A stretch of 41,993 bases of DNA from a virus. Location: positions 1 to 41,993 of IMG/VR virus record IMGVR_UViG_3300028196_001342. One strand, written 5' to 3'. The notes below the pieces were generated by a model that searched no databases, was not told the DNA's origin, and saw nothing but the letters and a program-made list of their open reading frames with translations. Below, piece after piece: positions 6,526 to 13,467 of this stretch. Made by a program: the position numbers and the translations under genes. Each line of letters begins with the position of its first letter. Within the stretch, counting starts at the first letter, position 1.

Positions 6526-6681
6526 ATGAAACGCAAATATAAAAAAACTGTAAACAACAGTCGGATGATTGCTGATATAAAATATCAATTGACAAAGACT
6601 TCTGATCCTATAGAGAAAGAAGCACTGCAACAACGATTACATCATTATCAAATGCAATCTAAAAATACTAAATCTGAATAG
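6526..6681 (+). CDS. Small basic hypothetical protein, 51 aa
   Basis: The frame begins MKRKYKKTVNNSRMIADIKY and ends MQSKNTKSE, giving a basic, helical peptide with heptad-like leucines and glutamines. A perfect late motif lies upstream, but no clear Shine-Dalgarno sequence precedes the ATG, which lowers confidence. It ends in a 14-base convergent overlap with the lipase gene. The family is not recognised. Confidence 0.5.
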   Translation: MKRKYKKTVNNSRMIADIKYQLTKTSDPIEKEALQQRLHHYQMQSKNTKSE

Positions 6682-7477
6682 TTTCTGAACCATCTTTATG
6701 TTTTGCAAGATGCTTCACATACTCAGTCATACTATGATCTGAGAAATTATCAATTTTACCTTTTTTGATTCCGCGCCACATACCACGTAACTTGTCTTTG
6801 AACAGTTGCCATCCTGACGGAGTACGAACATTGCCCCATGTGTTTAAGTAATGTTGTTGTCCGTGATGCTTGTACCCCATTACCCATAATGGAACACTAG
6901 TTACTATGTCATTGTTATTCTTCCAGCGATGATGCACAACTGATAGACTATCTACATAAGTTGGCCAACCAACTCTAGGGGAACCGAATGTATATAATTC
7001 TTTAGGATCAAGATTGTCAAGGTTGTGTTTACAACGGCTTGCCATAATAGTAGCCATTGCCGCTCCTAGCGAATGTCCACAAAACCATAACTCTTTATCT
7101 TTGTTCTGTGTTCTTGTGATGTCCTCTCTGACCATAGGCCATAGTTCATCTACTTCTGCTTTGAAGCCTCTGTGTACTCTACTTATTGTTTCTGATTTTA
7201 CTGGATAAGCCTGTAGGTCTGCTTTAAGATCATTGAACTCTGTTGGTTCAGTACCTCTACAAGCAATAACAATATCATGCTTGTTCATAAAGCGATATGT
7301 CTGTGCTCCGTCCAAGTCATAGTATTCAATTGTTGTAAATCCTAGTTGTTTTGCTATCTTTGTAGCATTTTTCTTTTCTAAATACGCTATTTGTGCTAAT
7401 TCGGCAAATAAAAGACTGCGTTCTTTGAAATTTAATGTTACAATAGGTTTAGTTAATTTATTTGTATGTATTTCCAT
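6668..7477 (-). CDS. Class 3 lipase-like alpha/beta hydrolase
   Basis: The protein matches the fungal-type lipase (Lipase_3) fold. It has the oxyanion segment ACRGTEP (72-78), the nucleophile elbow GHSLGAA with Ser136, the TFGSPRVG strand (163-170), a probable catalytic Asp at 190 (NNNDIVTSVP) and His in GYKHHGQQ (201-208). No signal peptide is seen, so it is cytoplasmic, virion-borne or released at lysis. Possible roles are membrane lipid breakdown for lysis, lipid scavenging or a virion enzyme. A minus-strand GGTAAATA late-type motif sits 30 bases upstream, and an AGGAGCGAAAC site precedes the start. Confidence 0.85.
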   Translation of the reverse strand: MEIHTNKLTKPIVTLNFKERSLLFAELAQIAYLEKKNATKIAKQLGFTTIEYYDLDGAQTYRFMNKHDIVIACRGTEPTEFNDLKADLQAYPVKSETISRVHRGFKAEVDELWPMVREDITRTQNKDKELWFCGHSLGAAMATIMASRCKHNLDNLDPKELYTFGSPRVGWPTYVDSLSVVHHRWKNNNDIVTSVPLWVMGYKHHGQQHYLNTWGNVRTPSGWQLFKDKLRGMWRGIKKGKIDNFSDHSMTEYVKHLAKHKDGSETIQI

Positions 7478-7506
7478 AGTTTCGCTCCTAATTTCGTTCC
7501 CTATGG

Positions 7507-7532
7507 TATTTACCGTGTTACACCACTAAATA
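7507..7532. promoter_or_regulatory. Divergent late-type motifs between lipase and the gene at 7552
   Basis: Minus-strand GGTAAATA (7514-7507) faces the lipase. Plus-strand ACTAAATA (7525-7532) faces the 90-aa gene. Both are variants of the late element. Confidence 0.4.
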
Positions 7533-7551
7533 GTGTTAAGGAGTTACGACA

Positions 7552-7824
7552 ATGAAACGCAAAACTAGAAGCCTATTAGAAGAACTTAATGATTTCGCTG
7601 TAACTAAAAAGACAGAGAATATTGTAGAGTCAAGAGCAAATCATGTAATTGAGAGTGCTATCAACATAGTTGAAATGATACGTACAAACTTTGATGGCGA
7701 AATTGCTCAGGATTTAGAGAAGCGGTTTTATAACTCTATCAAGTCAGGCGATGCAACAAAATTTATGCGAGGCATCAAAAAAATCAAAGCAAGTGATAAA
7801 AGTGAATTAGACGATGTTAATTGA
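7552..7824 (+). CDS. Hypothetical helical protein, 90 aa, possible head protein
   Basis: The protein is soluble and predicted helical, with a basic N-terminus (MKRKTRSLLEELNDFAVTKK). The N-terminal LLE at 8-10 resembles the (L/I)xE site cleaved by T4-type prohead protease, but the fit is weaker than in the next genes. AAGGAG precedes the ATG. It overlaps the next gene by 11 bases, so the two are probably co-translated. I recognise no named family. Confidence 0.78.
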   Translation: MKRKTRSLLEELNDFAVTKKTENIVESRANHVIESAINIVEMIRTNFDGEIAQDLEKRFYNSIKSGDATKFMRGIKKIKASDKSELDDVN

Positions 7825-9049
7825 AGACATTATAAGGCTACAAGAAGCCGAGGGTAAGAATACACATATGGAACACGTTGAGGAAGAAGCACTCAACCGT
7901 GGTAAAGAAGGGGCTGAATATGCAATCAATCAAATGATGTTGTTTGCAGATATGCTTAAAGGCCGTACTAACAAAAAGTTAAGAGTAAGTGTAAAATGGG
8001 ACGGTGCTCCTGCAATTATATGCGGAGTTGATCCTGAGAGTAAAAAATTCTTTGTAGGAACAAAGGGTGTGTTTAATGCTAGTCCTAAACTAGGAACTAG
8101 TCATGAAGAGATTGACAGACTATATGGAGAGTCAGGTGCAGTATCAAAGTTACATCTAGCATATGATTATCTTAGCAAACTAGGAATTACAGGCGTACTA
8201 CAAGGCGACTTTATGTTTGACGATAGTTCACGTCGTGAAGAAGAAATTGACGGCGAAAAGATGTACACTTTCAAACCACAACTTATTACATATGCAGTAC
8301 CAGTAGACAGTGACATTGGTAAGCGTATTGGAAGTGCAAAGTTTGGTATTGTCTTTCATACAAACTACGAAGGCAACACATTAGCAGATGCAACAGCAAA
8401 CTATGATGTTAATGTTAGTAACTTAAAACGTTCAAACGATGTTTGGTTTGACGATGCGTTCTTTAAAGACGTTTCAGGTTCAGTGCTAATGACAAAAGAT
8501 GAAACAGCACAAGTGAAAAAAGATTTAGCAGATGCAATGGGGGCTTATAAAGCAGTACCAAATGCAGTATGGGAAGCAATGAAATCAAATGATGATTTTA
8601 TTAAAAACTTTAAGATTTGGATTAATACAAATATTAGACAAGGTAAACTAGCAGGCGATCCAGGCGAATTTTTAAACGGCTTTATTGATTGGTATAAAGA
8701 AAGAATTGAAGGCGAGATTGCAAAACTTAAGAATCAAGATCCAGAGAAACCAGCAGTTAAAAATAGATTACAAAAGATTGAAAACAATATGAATTTTATT
8801 AATACAAATAGAAAAGGCTTGTCAGGCATTATTATTTTTATGACTGAGATTACAAACCTAAAGAAAATTTTTATTACTAAACTTAACAACATTGAAAGTA
8901 TTGCACACTTTTATAAAACAGCAGATGGCTATGAAGCAGGCTCACCTGAAGGCTATGTAGCAATTGACCATACCGGTGGAGCAGTTAAGATTGTTGACAG
9001 ACTTGAGTTCAGTCGCAGAAACTTTACTACTCCTAAGGACTTTGGTTAA
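7814..9049 (+). CDS. Ligase-like covalent nucleotidyltransferase with capsid-targeting-like N-terminus
   Basis: Motifs of the DNA/RNA ligase and capping-enzyme superfamily are seen in order. Motif I is KWDGAP, with the predicted nucleotidyl-lysine K61. VLQGDFMF (128-135) fits motif IIIa. PEGYVAIDH (378-386) fits motif IV, and AVKIVDR with K392 fits motif V. These enzymes form a lysine-AMP or lysine-GMP intermediate to seal or cap nucleic acid. Length (411 aa) is compatible, though motif III is unclear. The N-terminus MLIEDIIRLQEAEG resembles T4 capsid-targeting peptides, with LQE|A as a possible prohead-protease site, so the enzyme might be packaged. The substrate is unknown. It ends in an ATG overlap (TAATG) with the next gene. 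Confidence 0.68.
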   Translation: MLIEDIIRLQEAEGKNTHMEHVEEEALNRGKEGAEYAINQMMLFADMLKGRTNKKLRVSVKWDGAPAIICGVDPESKKFFVGTKGVFNASPKLGTSHEEIDRLYGESGAVSKLHLAYDYLSKLGITGVLQGDFMFDDSSRREEEIDGEKMYTFKPQLITYAVPVDSDIGKRIGSAKFGIVFHTNYEGNTLADATANYDVNVSNLKRSNDVWFDDAFFKDVSGSVLMTKDETAQVKKDLADAMGAYKAVPNAVWEAMKSNDDFIKNFKIWINTNIRQGKLAGDPGEFLNGFIDWYKERIEGEIAKLKNQDPEKPAVKNRLQKIENNMNFINTNRKGLSGIIIFMTEITNLKKIFITKLNNIESIAHFYKTADGYEAGSPEGYVAIDHTGGAVKIVDRLEFSRRNFTTPKDFG

Positions 9050-9924
9050 TGTCACAGTTTAAATTTTTAGATTTTATCACAGAAGGCAAAATGATTCGCA
9101 ACTCAGATGGCGTTAGTAGATTAACGTTTACTGACGCCTCTGACCTAGTATTACTATACTTTTTAGCATTGCACGTAATGCGTCATTATCCAAGTAAACG
9201 CTTTGCAAAGTTATACAGTGAACAAGTACTTAAATGGCAAAACTGGAATAACTTTAGAAGTAGTGCTAATGACTTACATTGTTTGTTAAACATTATTGAT
9301 GGTGACGAACGCATTGTAGAAAAACTAAAAGACTCAAGGTCAGCAAAGATGTTGCGTAAGCGTTTTACATTTCCTACACTAACTGCAAAAAGATTGTTAA
9401 GAAGTTATACTAATAGCAATCCAAGTTATGCAGATGCAAACGATTTGTTAAAAATAGACAACGGATTATCCAACAGTCGCTACAGTGGATTGCGTAGACG
9501 TATTGCAAATTACGGAAAACTAACTCCAACAGAAAAGCGTAAAGCAGTTACTGAATTAGAAATGGCTTTAAAAGCAAGAGGACGTAACTCAGACATAGTT
9601 GATTATTATGTGTTGTTTGTTAAAGATTATGACTTAGAAAGTTCACAGGTTAGGGACACTGAGCCAACAGTAAGTGTTAGTGATCCTGTACAAGCAGACA
9701 CAAAAGATATACAGATGTTAAGACTATTAGGTGTACCTAATAAAGACTTGCCCTTTGCATACAAAGTATTAAGTATGACAAGCAGAGGCTTAGGTATTCC
9801 TCCACGTTTTGCACAAGCATATGCTCCTGTTATGCGTATTGTAAACGACATTATAAAAGCAGGTCCGGGATATGTAAACTTGTTAAAACAAGTACATAAT
9901 AGAGCAAAACGAGTAGTACGTTAG
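9049..9924 (+). CDS. Hypothetical protein with capsid-targeting-like N-terminus, 291 aa
   Basis: I recognise no enzyme family. The protein is basic and mainly helical, with many Arg/Lys-rich stretches such as SGLRRRIANYGK and a C-terminal NRAKRVVR, which suggests nucleic acid contact. The N-terminus MSQFKFLDFITEGKM has an amphipathic start followed by ITE|G. This is very like the T4 internal-protein targeting peptide and its (L/I)xE cleavage site. The start overlaps the upstream stop as TAATG. An internal head protein injected with DNA is a reasonable inference. Confidence 0.75.
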   Translation: MSQFKFLDFITEGKMIRNSDGVSRLTFTDASDLVLLYFLALHVMRHYPSKRFAKLYSEQVLKWQNWNNFRSSANDLHCLLNIIDGDERIVEKLKDSRSAKMLRKRFTFPTLTAKRLLRSYTNSNPSYADANDLLKIDNGLSNSRYSGLRRRIANYGKLTPTEKRKAVTELEMALKARGRNSDIVDYYVLFVKDYDLESSQVRDTEPTVSVSDPVQADTKDIQMLRLLGVPNKDLPFAYKVLSMTSRGLGIPPRFAQAYAPVMRIVNDIIKAGPGYVNLLKQVHNRAKRVVR

Positions 9925-9941
9925 TTTATTTTCCAAAGTAA

Positions 9942-9989
9942 GATAAATATTAGCACGGATGTCATGGAGAGTGACATACGCCATAAGAG
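9942..9989 (+). promoter_or_regulatory. Late promoter and leader hairpin, copy 1 of a duplicated 5' element
   Basis: GATAAATA (9942-9949) is followed five bases later by a 35-base element (9955-9989). Its stem ATGTCA (9959-9964) pairs with TGACAT (9972-9977) around the loop TGGAGAG. The loop bases TGG can pair with downstream CCA (9981-9983) as a small pseudoknot. The element begins where transcription should start and is repeated at 10426. Confidence 0.65.
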
Positions 9990-10018
9990 CAATTTATTAA
10001 TCAATAAGGAGATAAAAA

Positions 10019-10351
10019 ATGGCTTCAATCGCAAGAGTAAACCAAGACGGTCGCGACCACGGAGTTCAATATTCAGTAGCACAACTATCTGGATTTGAAT
10101 TAGATGCAGGTGCATCGTTAGCGGCAAAAGATGGTATTGATGGATTCATCGCACAAGTTGTTGCAGAATTCCAACCATTAATGTACAAATCAACAGGCGG
10201 CGCAGGAAAGATCTTTATGATCTGTGACGGCCATGCAGTTGACGCGGCAAGTATGCAAACACGTTACCAAGCAATGGGTACAGTTGACGGAATCGCAACT
10301 GGTGCATTAACTATTGTTGCACGTGACTTAGACGCATTCGATGCAACATAA
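10019..10351 (+). CDS. Hypothetical virion-type protein, 110 aa
   Basis: The protein is Ala/Gly-rich with few charges. It starts MASIARVNQDGRDHGVQYSV and has no signal peptide. The combination of a near-consensus late promoter, a special leader hairpin, an AAGGAG site and an individual terminator points to a very abundant structural protein. The gene at 10484 has the same arrangement. No fold is recognised. Confidence 0.8.
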   Translation: MASIARVNQDGRDHGVQYSVAQLSGFELDAGASLAAKDGIDGFIAQVVAEFQPLMYKSTGGAGKIFMICDGHAVDAASMQTRYQAMGTVDGIATGALTIVARDLDAFDAT

Positions 10352-10371
10352 TATATAGTTTTATACTATGG

Positions 10372-10401
10372 AAAAGGGCGGCTTTATGTCGCCCTTTTTT
10401 T
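10372..10401 (+). terminator. Terminator
   Basis: A 9-bp stem AAAAGGGCG/CGCCCTTTT (10372-10380 with 10390-10398) runs into a T tract. Confidence 0.9.
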
Positions 10402-10412
10402 ATGGCTATATT

Positions 10413-10460
10413 GATAAATAAAAGTACGGATGCCATGGAGAGTGGCAGACGCCATAAGAG
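10413..10460 (+). promoter_or_regulatory. Late promoter and leader hairpin, copy 2 of the duplicated element
   Basis: GATAAATA (10413-10420) is again followed after exactly five bases by the 35-base element (10426-10460). It differs from copy 1 at three positions. T-to-C and A-to-G at element positions 8 and 20 swap a T-A pair for C-G in the stem, and a third change removes only the terminal pair. The loop TGGAGAG and the tail ACGCCATAAGAG are unchanged. Confidence 0.7.
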
Positions 10461-10483
10461 AAAACTTTTAAAGGAGAAATAAA

Positions 10484-10819
10484 ATGGCTATATTAACAAA
10501 CAACGCGGCGGCGATCGCAGGCAACGGAATTGGTCCTAGAACTAGAATCATCAACCTTGCAAAAACTAACATGACACAAGCAGAACTAGATGCGGCTTTG
10601 TTATATCTTGCGGCAGGTGATGTTGCTGGTACTAACGATGCACACACTATTGCAGGTGTTTCAGTACTAACTGAAGACGGTGTTTTCACAACTGGTGTTA
10701 CTGATGCAGTACAAGTTGCTATCCAAGGCACAGGCGTTTTCACAGCAGGCGCAAACTTTGGTACAGGTGCTACAGGTGTAACTTCAAGTTTACTTGCAGA
10801 CATTGCTATCGTTTCATAA
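10484..10819 (+). CDS. Hypothetical virion-type protein, 111 aa
   Basis: The protein is rich in Ala, Gly and Thr and nearly free of aromatic residues; it begins MAILTNNAAAIAGNGIGPRT. The late promoter, duplicated leader element, AAGGAG site and private terminator mirror the gene at 10019. Both are probably abundant late structural proteins. They share no clear sequence similarity apart from the leader. Confidence 0.8.
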   Translation: MAILTNNAAAIAGNGIGPRTRIINLAKTNMTQAELDAALLYLAAGDVAGTNDAHTIAGVSVLTEDGVFTTGVTDAVQVAIQGTGVFTAGANFGTGATGVTSSLLADIAIVS

Positions 10820-10839
10820 TTGAAACTATAACTAATATT

Positions 10840-10870
10840 AAGGGTGTCGTTTTTACGGCACCCTTTTTTT
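10840..10870 (+). terminator. Terminator
   Basis: An 11-bp stem (10840-10850 with 10855-10865, one G-U pair) with loop TTTT is followed by a T run. Confidence 0.9.
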
Positions 10871-10876
10871 ATGGCT

Positions 10877-10884
10877 GGTAAATA
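10877..10884 (+). promoter_or_regulatory. Late promoter-like motif GGTAAATA
   Basis: It overlaps the first base of one candidate start at 10884, so it would serve the ATG at 10890 only through a near-leaderless RNA, or is fortuitous. Confidence 0.25.
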
Positions 10885-11297
10885 TGTGTATGAAAATACG
10901 TATTAAAACATTGATTGATATCACTCGCACAGACGTAAGGCGTAAAGGCCAAGGCGATGAACTCAAACTCAATCAACAACACAATTTTCAAACTTTACAA
11001 CAAGTTATTGCTTTGCGTAATTTAATCAATCTCAACGACGATCCATATTTGGAAACACGTAACGTAAATGGCGAGTTTGGAACAAACTACAAAGGTGAAC
11101 ACAAAGTTTGGACATACGAATTTGAAGTTGACCATGCGGACGCTTATTATGATGATAAAAACGACCCCGTAGGACTATTAAAGCAAGATTTAGAACTAGT
11201 ACCTATAACTGGTAGTTTAACTGAAACTGTACCTAAACCAAAAATGTTTATAGTAAACAACAAAGGTAATTCCAATATTACCGTTGAAGTTGTATAA
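10884..11297 (+). CDS. Hypothetical protein, 137 aa
   Basis: The ATG at 10884 (MCMKIRIKT) or the ATG at 10890 (MKIRIKTLID) may start the protein. The second gives a more usual phage N-terminus, and neither has a clear ribosome-binding site. The chain is mixed alpha/beta with an acidic, Tyr-rich middle (DHADAYYDDKNDPVG). The C-terminus is strand-like. The position between virion-type genes suggests a structural or assembly role; no family is recognised. Confidence 0.72.
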   Translation: MCMKIRIKTLIDITRTDVRRKGQGDELKLNQQHNFQTLQQVIALRNLINLNDDPYLETRNVNGEFGTNYKGEHKVWTYEFEVDHADAYYDDKNDPVGLLKQDLELVPITGSLTETVPKPKMFIVNNKGNSNITVEVV

Positions 11298-11300
11298 ATA
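11293..11300 (+). promoter_or_regulatory. Late promoter motif TATAAATA
   Basis: A perfect motif overlaps the preceding stop codon, about 100 bases ahead of the gene at 11403. A small hairpin (ACCC/GGGT, near 11367-11383) precedes the GGAG site. Confidence 0.5.
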
Positions 11301-11402
11301 ACTATGAAGGCACAAAATAGGCATACCAAAACACATTAAGGCTAACGACAAAGAGTTTACTTAATAACCCTTAGAGAAAGGGTGTTTACGGAGATATTAA
11401 CT

Positions 11403-11639
11403 ATGGCACGTGCCACAGACTTAGAGAAAAAGAATTTAGAAGCACACGTTGACTTATGTGAACAACGTTATATCAACCTAGAAAAACGTTTGGGTAAAGT
11501 TGAAGAAAAAGTTCAACACATCCATGATGATTTAGGCAAGTCACATTCTTCTTTAATTAAAGTTATTATCGGTACCTCAGGTACAATCATTGCAGGACTG
11601 TTATCTACAGTCGTTGTTATTCTCATTAACATGTCTTAA
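11403..11639 (+). CDS. Coiled-coil protein with C-terminal membrane anchor (XhlA-like), 78 aa
   Basis: I chose the ATG at 11403 (MARATDLEKK), which follows a GGAG site by eight bases. An upstream in-frame ATG lacks one. A charged heptad-rich helix (about residues 5-50, LEKRLGKVEEKVQHIHDDLG) is followed by one hydrophobic segment (about 56-76, IIGTSGTIIAGLLSTVVVIL). This layout is that of XhlA-type haemolysin/holin-associated proteins. A lysis-accessory role is plausible but not proven. Confidence 0.7.
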   Translation: MARATDLEKKNLEAHVDLCEQRYINLEKRLGKVEEKVQHIHDDLGKSHSSLIKVIIGTSGTIIAGLLSTVVVILINMS

Positions 11640-11652
11640 ACTAAATACTAAC

Positions 11653-11928
11653 ATGTTGTTAGTAGAACTTTTTAATAATCTCGCGGAGAAGCAAATTTGG
11701 GGACGAAAAGGCAAAGCCCTCGTTCGTAAGTTTCGTTGTAGTGGAGGCAAGCGTCATGGACGTATTGTTTCTAAAGCACAACAATGCTTTGCTCCACCAA
11801 ATATACAAGCCAAAATGAAGATGCGTATTACACGTAAGAAACTTGGACAAAGAATGATGCGTAAGGCTAAACGTACTAAACGTACAAACCCAGCATCTAG
11901 AGCATTGAAGACGTTGAATAGAAGATGA
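11653..11928 (+). CDS. Basic head-type protein with capsid-targeting-like N-terminus, paralog A, 91 aa
   Basis: The ATG at 11653 is preferred to the upstream in-frame ATG because it avoids overlap with the previous gene and gives the N-terminus MLLVELFNNLAEKQ. LAE at 10-12 is a possible (L/I)xE prohead-protease site. The rest is strongly basic. The segment RKFRCSGGKRHGRIV with a second Cys (QQCFAPP) is shared with the next gene. The two cysteines might bind metal. DNA binding inside the capsid is an inference. Confidence 0.78.
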   Translation: MLLVELFNNLAEKQIWGRKGKALVRKFRCSGGKRHGRIVSKAQQCFAPPNIQAKMKMRITRKKLGQRMMRKAKRTKRTNPASRALKTLNRR

Positions 11929-12257
11929 GACTTTTTGAATTAACAGAAGCAGGTGGTAAGTTTATCTTTGGTCGAGGTGGTAAGCCAGGTGGCTCACACA
12001 AAGGTCAAATTTCACGTAAGTTTAGATGTGTAAGTGGTCCACGTAAAGGACGTATTGTTGCAAAGATGTCTACATGTCATGCACCAATTGACGCACAAAA
12101 GAAAAAGACAATGACTGTTACTAGATCCAAAGCACCTAAGTTGGCGGCAAAGAAATCAATGTTTACCAAACGAGGTTCTGGAGTAAGTAGAGCAGTATTA
12201 AGTAAGAATAGAGCAAAAGCACCTAAGAGAGCAAAAGTACAAAAAAGGAAACGTTAA
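11925..12257 (+). CDS. Basic head-type protein, paralog B, 110 aa
   Basis: It shares the module RKFRC-x-SG-x-R-x-GRIV-x-K-xxx-C-x-AP with the gene just upstream, so the pair arose by tandem duplication. The N-terminus MRLFELTEAGG carries LTE|A, a textbook match to the T4-type prohead-protease cleavage site after a short hydrophobic peptide. The C-terminal half is a Lys/Arg/Ala-rich tail typical of DNA-condensing proteins. The ATG overlaps the upstream stop as ATGA. Confidence 0.78.
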   Translation: MRLFELTEAGGKFIFGRGGKPGGSHKGQISRKFRCVSGPRKGRIVAKMSTCHAPIDAQKKKTMTVTRSKAPKLAAKKSMFTKRGSGVSRAVLSKNRAKAPKRAKVQKRKR

Positions 12258-12925
12258 TGCGTATTGACGAGATTGATTCAAAACACAGTAAGTTCAAAGA
12301 AGTTATACTCGATCACGAGTTGACTGAAGAACAGTTAGATGAAGTCCTTCCTATTATTGGTGCTCTTGCTGGAGTAGGCGCAACAGCCGCAAGAGTTGCA
12401 GGCGGAGCATTGGTTCGTGGTGCAGGTGCATTAGCACGTGGAGCAGGAGCATTAGCACGTGGTGCAGGAAAAACAATTCAAAAAACAGCACGAAGCATGG
12501 CTCCAGTACCAAAAACAGGACCAGGCTCGGGTACAAACAATAATAACGGCACTGTTGGTAAGATAGGTAAAGCAATAAGTAACCTAGGAACTGACCTTGC
12601 TTCACAAGAACGTGGTACTGCTAGAAAACAAAGCAACAACCAACAAAGTTTAAAAACAAACACAGCACAGAAACTTTCACAACAAGGCAGTGGACAAGGA
12701 ACTATTGGTACACAGGGTACGCAAGGTACACAACAAACCAAACTACAAAGAGGGCAAGAATTTCAAATGCCTATTGCAGATCCAAAAAGTCCAAACAAAA
12801 CAGTAAATGCCAAAATGAAAGTAAAGAATGTAACCGGTAGTGAAATTGAACTGCAACCTTCTAAAAAACAAAAAGGTATGCCTAAAACGGTTAAGTATAA
12901 TAAAAAAGATCTTGCATTAAATTAA
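12257..12925 (+). CDS. Low-complexity hypothetical protein, 222 aa
   Basis: It begins MRIDEIDSKHSKFKEVILDH, with LTE at 22-24 as a weaker possible processing site. A Gly/Ala/Arg repeat follows (ALARGAGALARGAG, about 56-69). Then come a Gln/Gly/Thr-rich disordered linker (about 90-165) and a small C-terminal domain of about 50 residues with alternating strands. The start overlaps the previous stop as TAATG. It is probably a virion or internal head protein; no family is recognised. Confidence 0.72.
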   Translation: MRIDEIDSKHSKFKEVILDHELTEEQLDEVLPIIGALAGVGATAARVAGGALVRGAGALARGAGALARGAGKTIQKTARSMAPVPKTGPGSGTNNNNGTVGKIGKAISNLGTDLASQERGTARKQSNNQQSLKTNTAQKLSQQGSGQGTIGTQGTQGTQQTKLQRGQEFQMPIADPKSPNKTVNAKMKVKNVTGSEIELQPSKKQKGMPKTVKYNKKDLALN

Positions 12926-12948
12926 GTTTTACGCTATACTTTAAAGAC

Positions 12949-13437
12949 ATGAAACCAGAAGTCAAAAAATTAGTATCTGCCTTTCAGGCCACTGCACAGT
13001 CAGTAAAGATTCGTTTGAAACAAAACGGATTTGTATTGCCTGTTTCGCACAATGGTGGAATCAAATTCAAACATTGTTATATAAAGAAAGATAGACACGG
13101 CTGGTATAATATACTAAATCTACACAATCCAAAGATATCATACTATAAAGGCATTGCTAATCACAAGATAGCAGTAGCAATATCAATATATTTGGGCATG
13201 GATGTAGGTTTTGATGAACAGGAGCATTTAGATGCAGATCATAAATATTTGCACTATTATAATGAAATACGCTTTTTAAAGCATGGATTAAAGATTGCTG
13301 AACAAAACAATGAAGATTTTAAAATAGATATGTATAATGCTAGACTGCATGAATATATGCCTAAATATGAAAAATATAAGCACACAGTAGGATTGCTTCT
13401 AGATGAAGCCGAAACTTTACTGTTTGACACTAAATAA
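12949..13437 (+). CDS. Hypothetical protein, 162 aa
   Basis: The protein is soluble, basic, and rich in His, Tyr and Lys. It has a mixed N-terminal domain (VLPVSHNGGIKFKHCYIKKD) and a helical C-terminal half. No motif of a known enzyme is visible. The ATG at 12949 lacks a strong ribosome-binding site, but no better start exists. It sits within the late virion-type gene run. Confidence 0.72.
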   Translation: MKPEVKKLVSAFQATAQSVKIRLKQNGFVLPVSHNGGIKFKHCYIKKDRHGWYNILNLHNPKISYYKGIANHKIAVAISIYLGMDVGFDEQEHLDADHKYLHYYNEIRFLKHGLKIAEQNNEDFKIDMYNARLHEYMPKYEKYKHTVGLLLDEAETLLFDTK

Positions 13438-13467
13438 CACTATAATAACGTTAGGGGAATACACACG

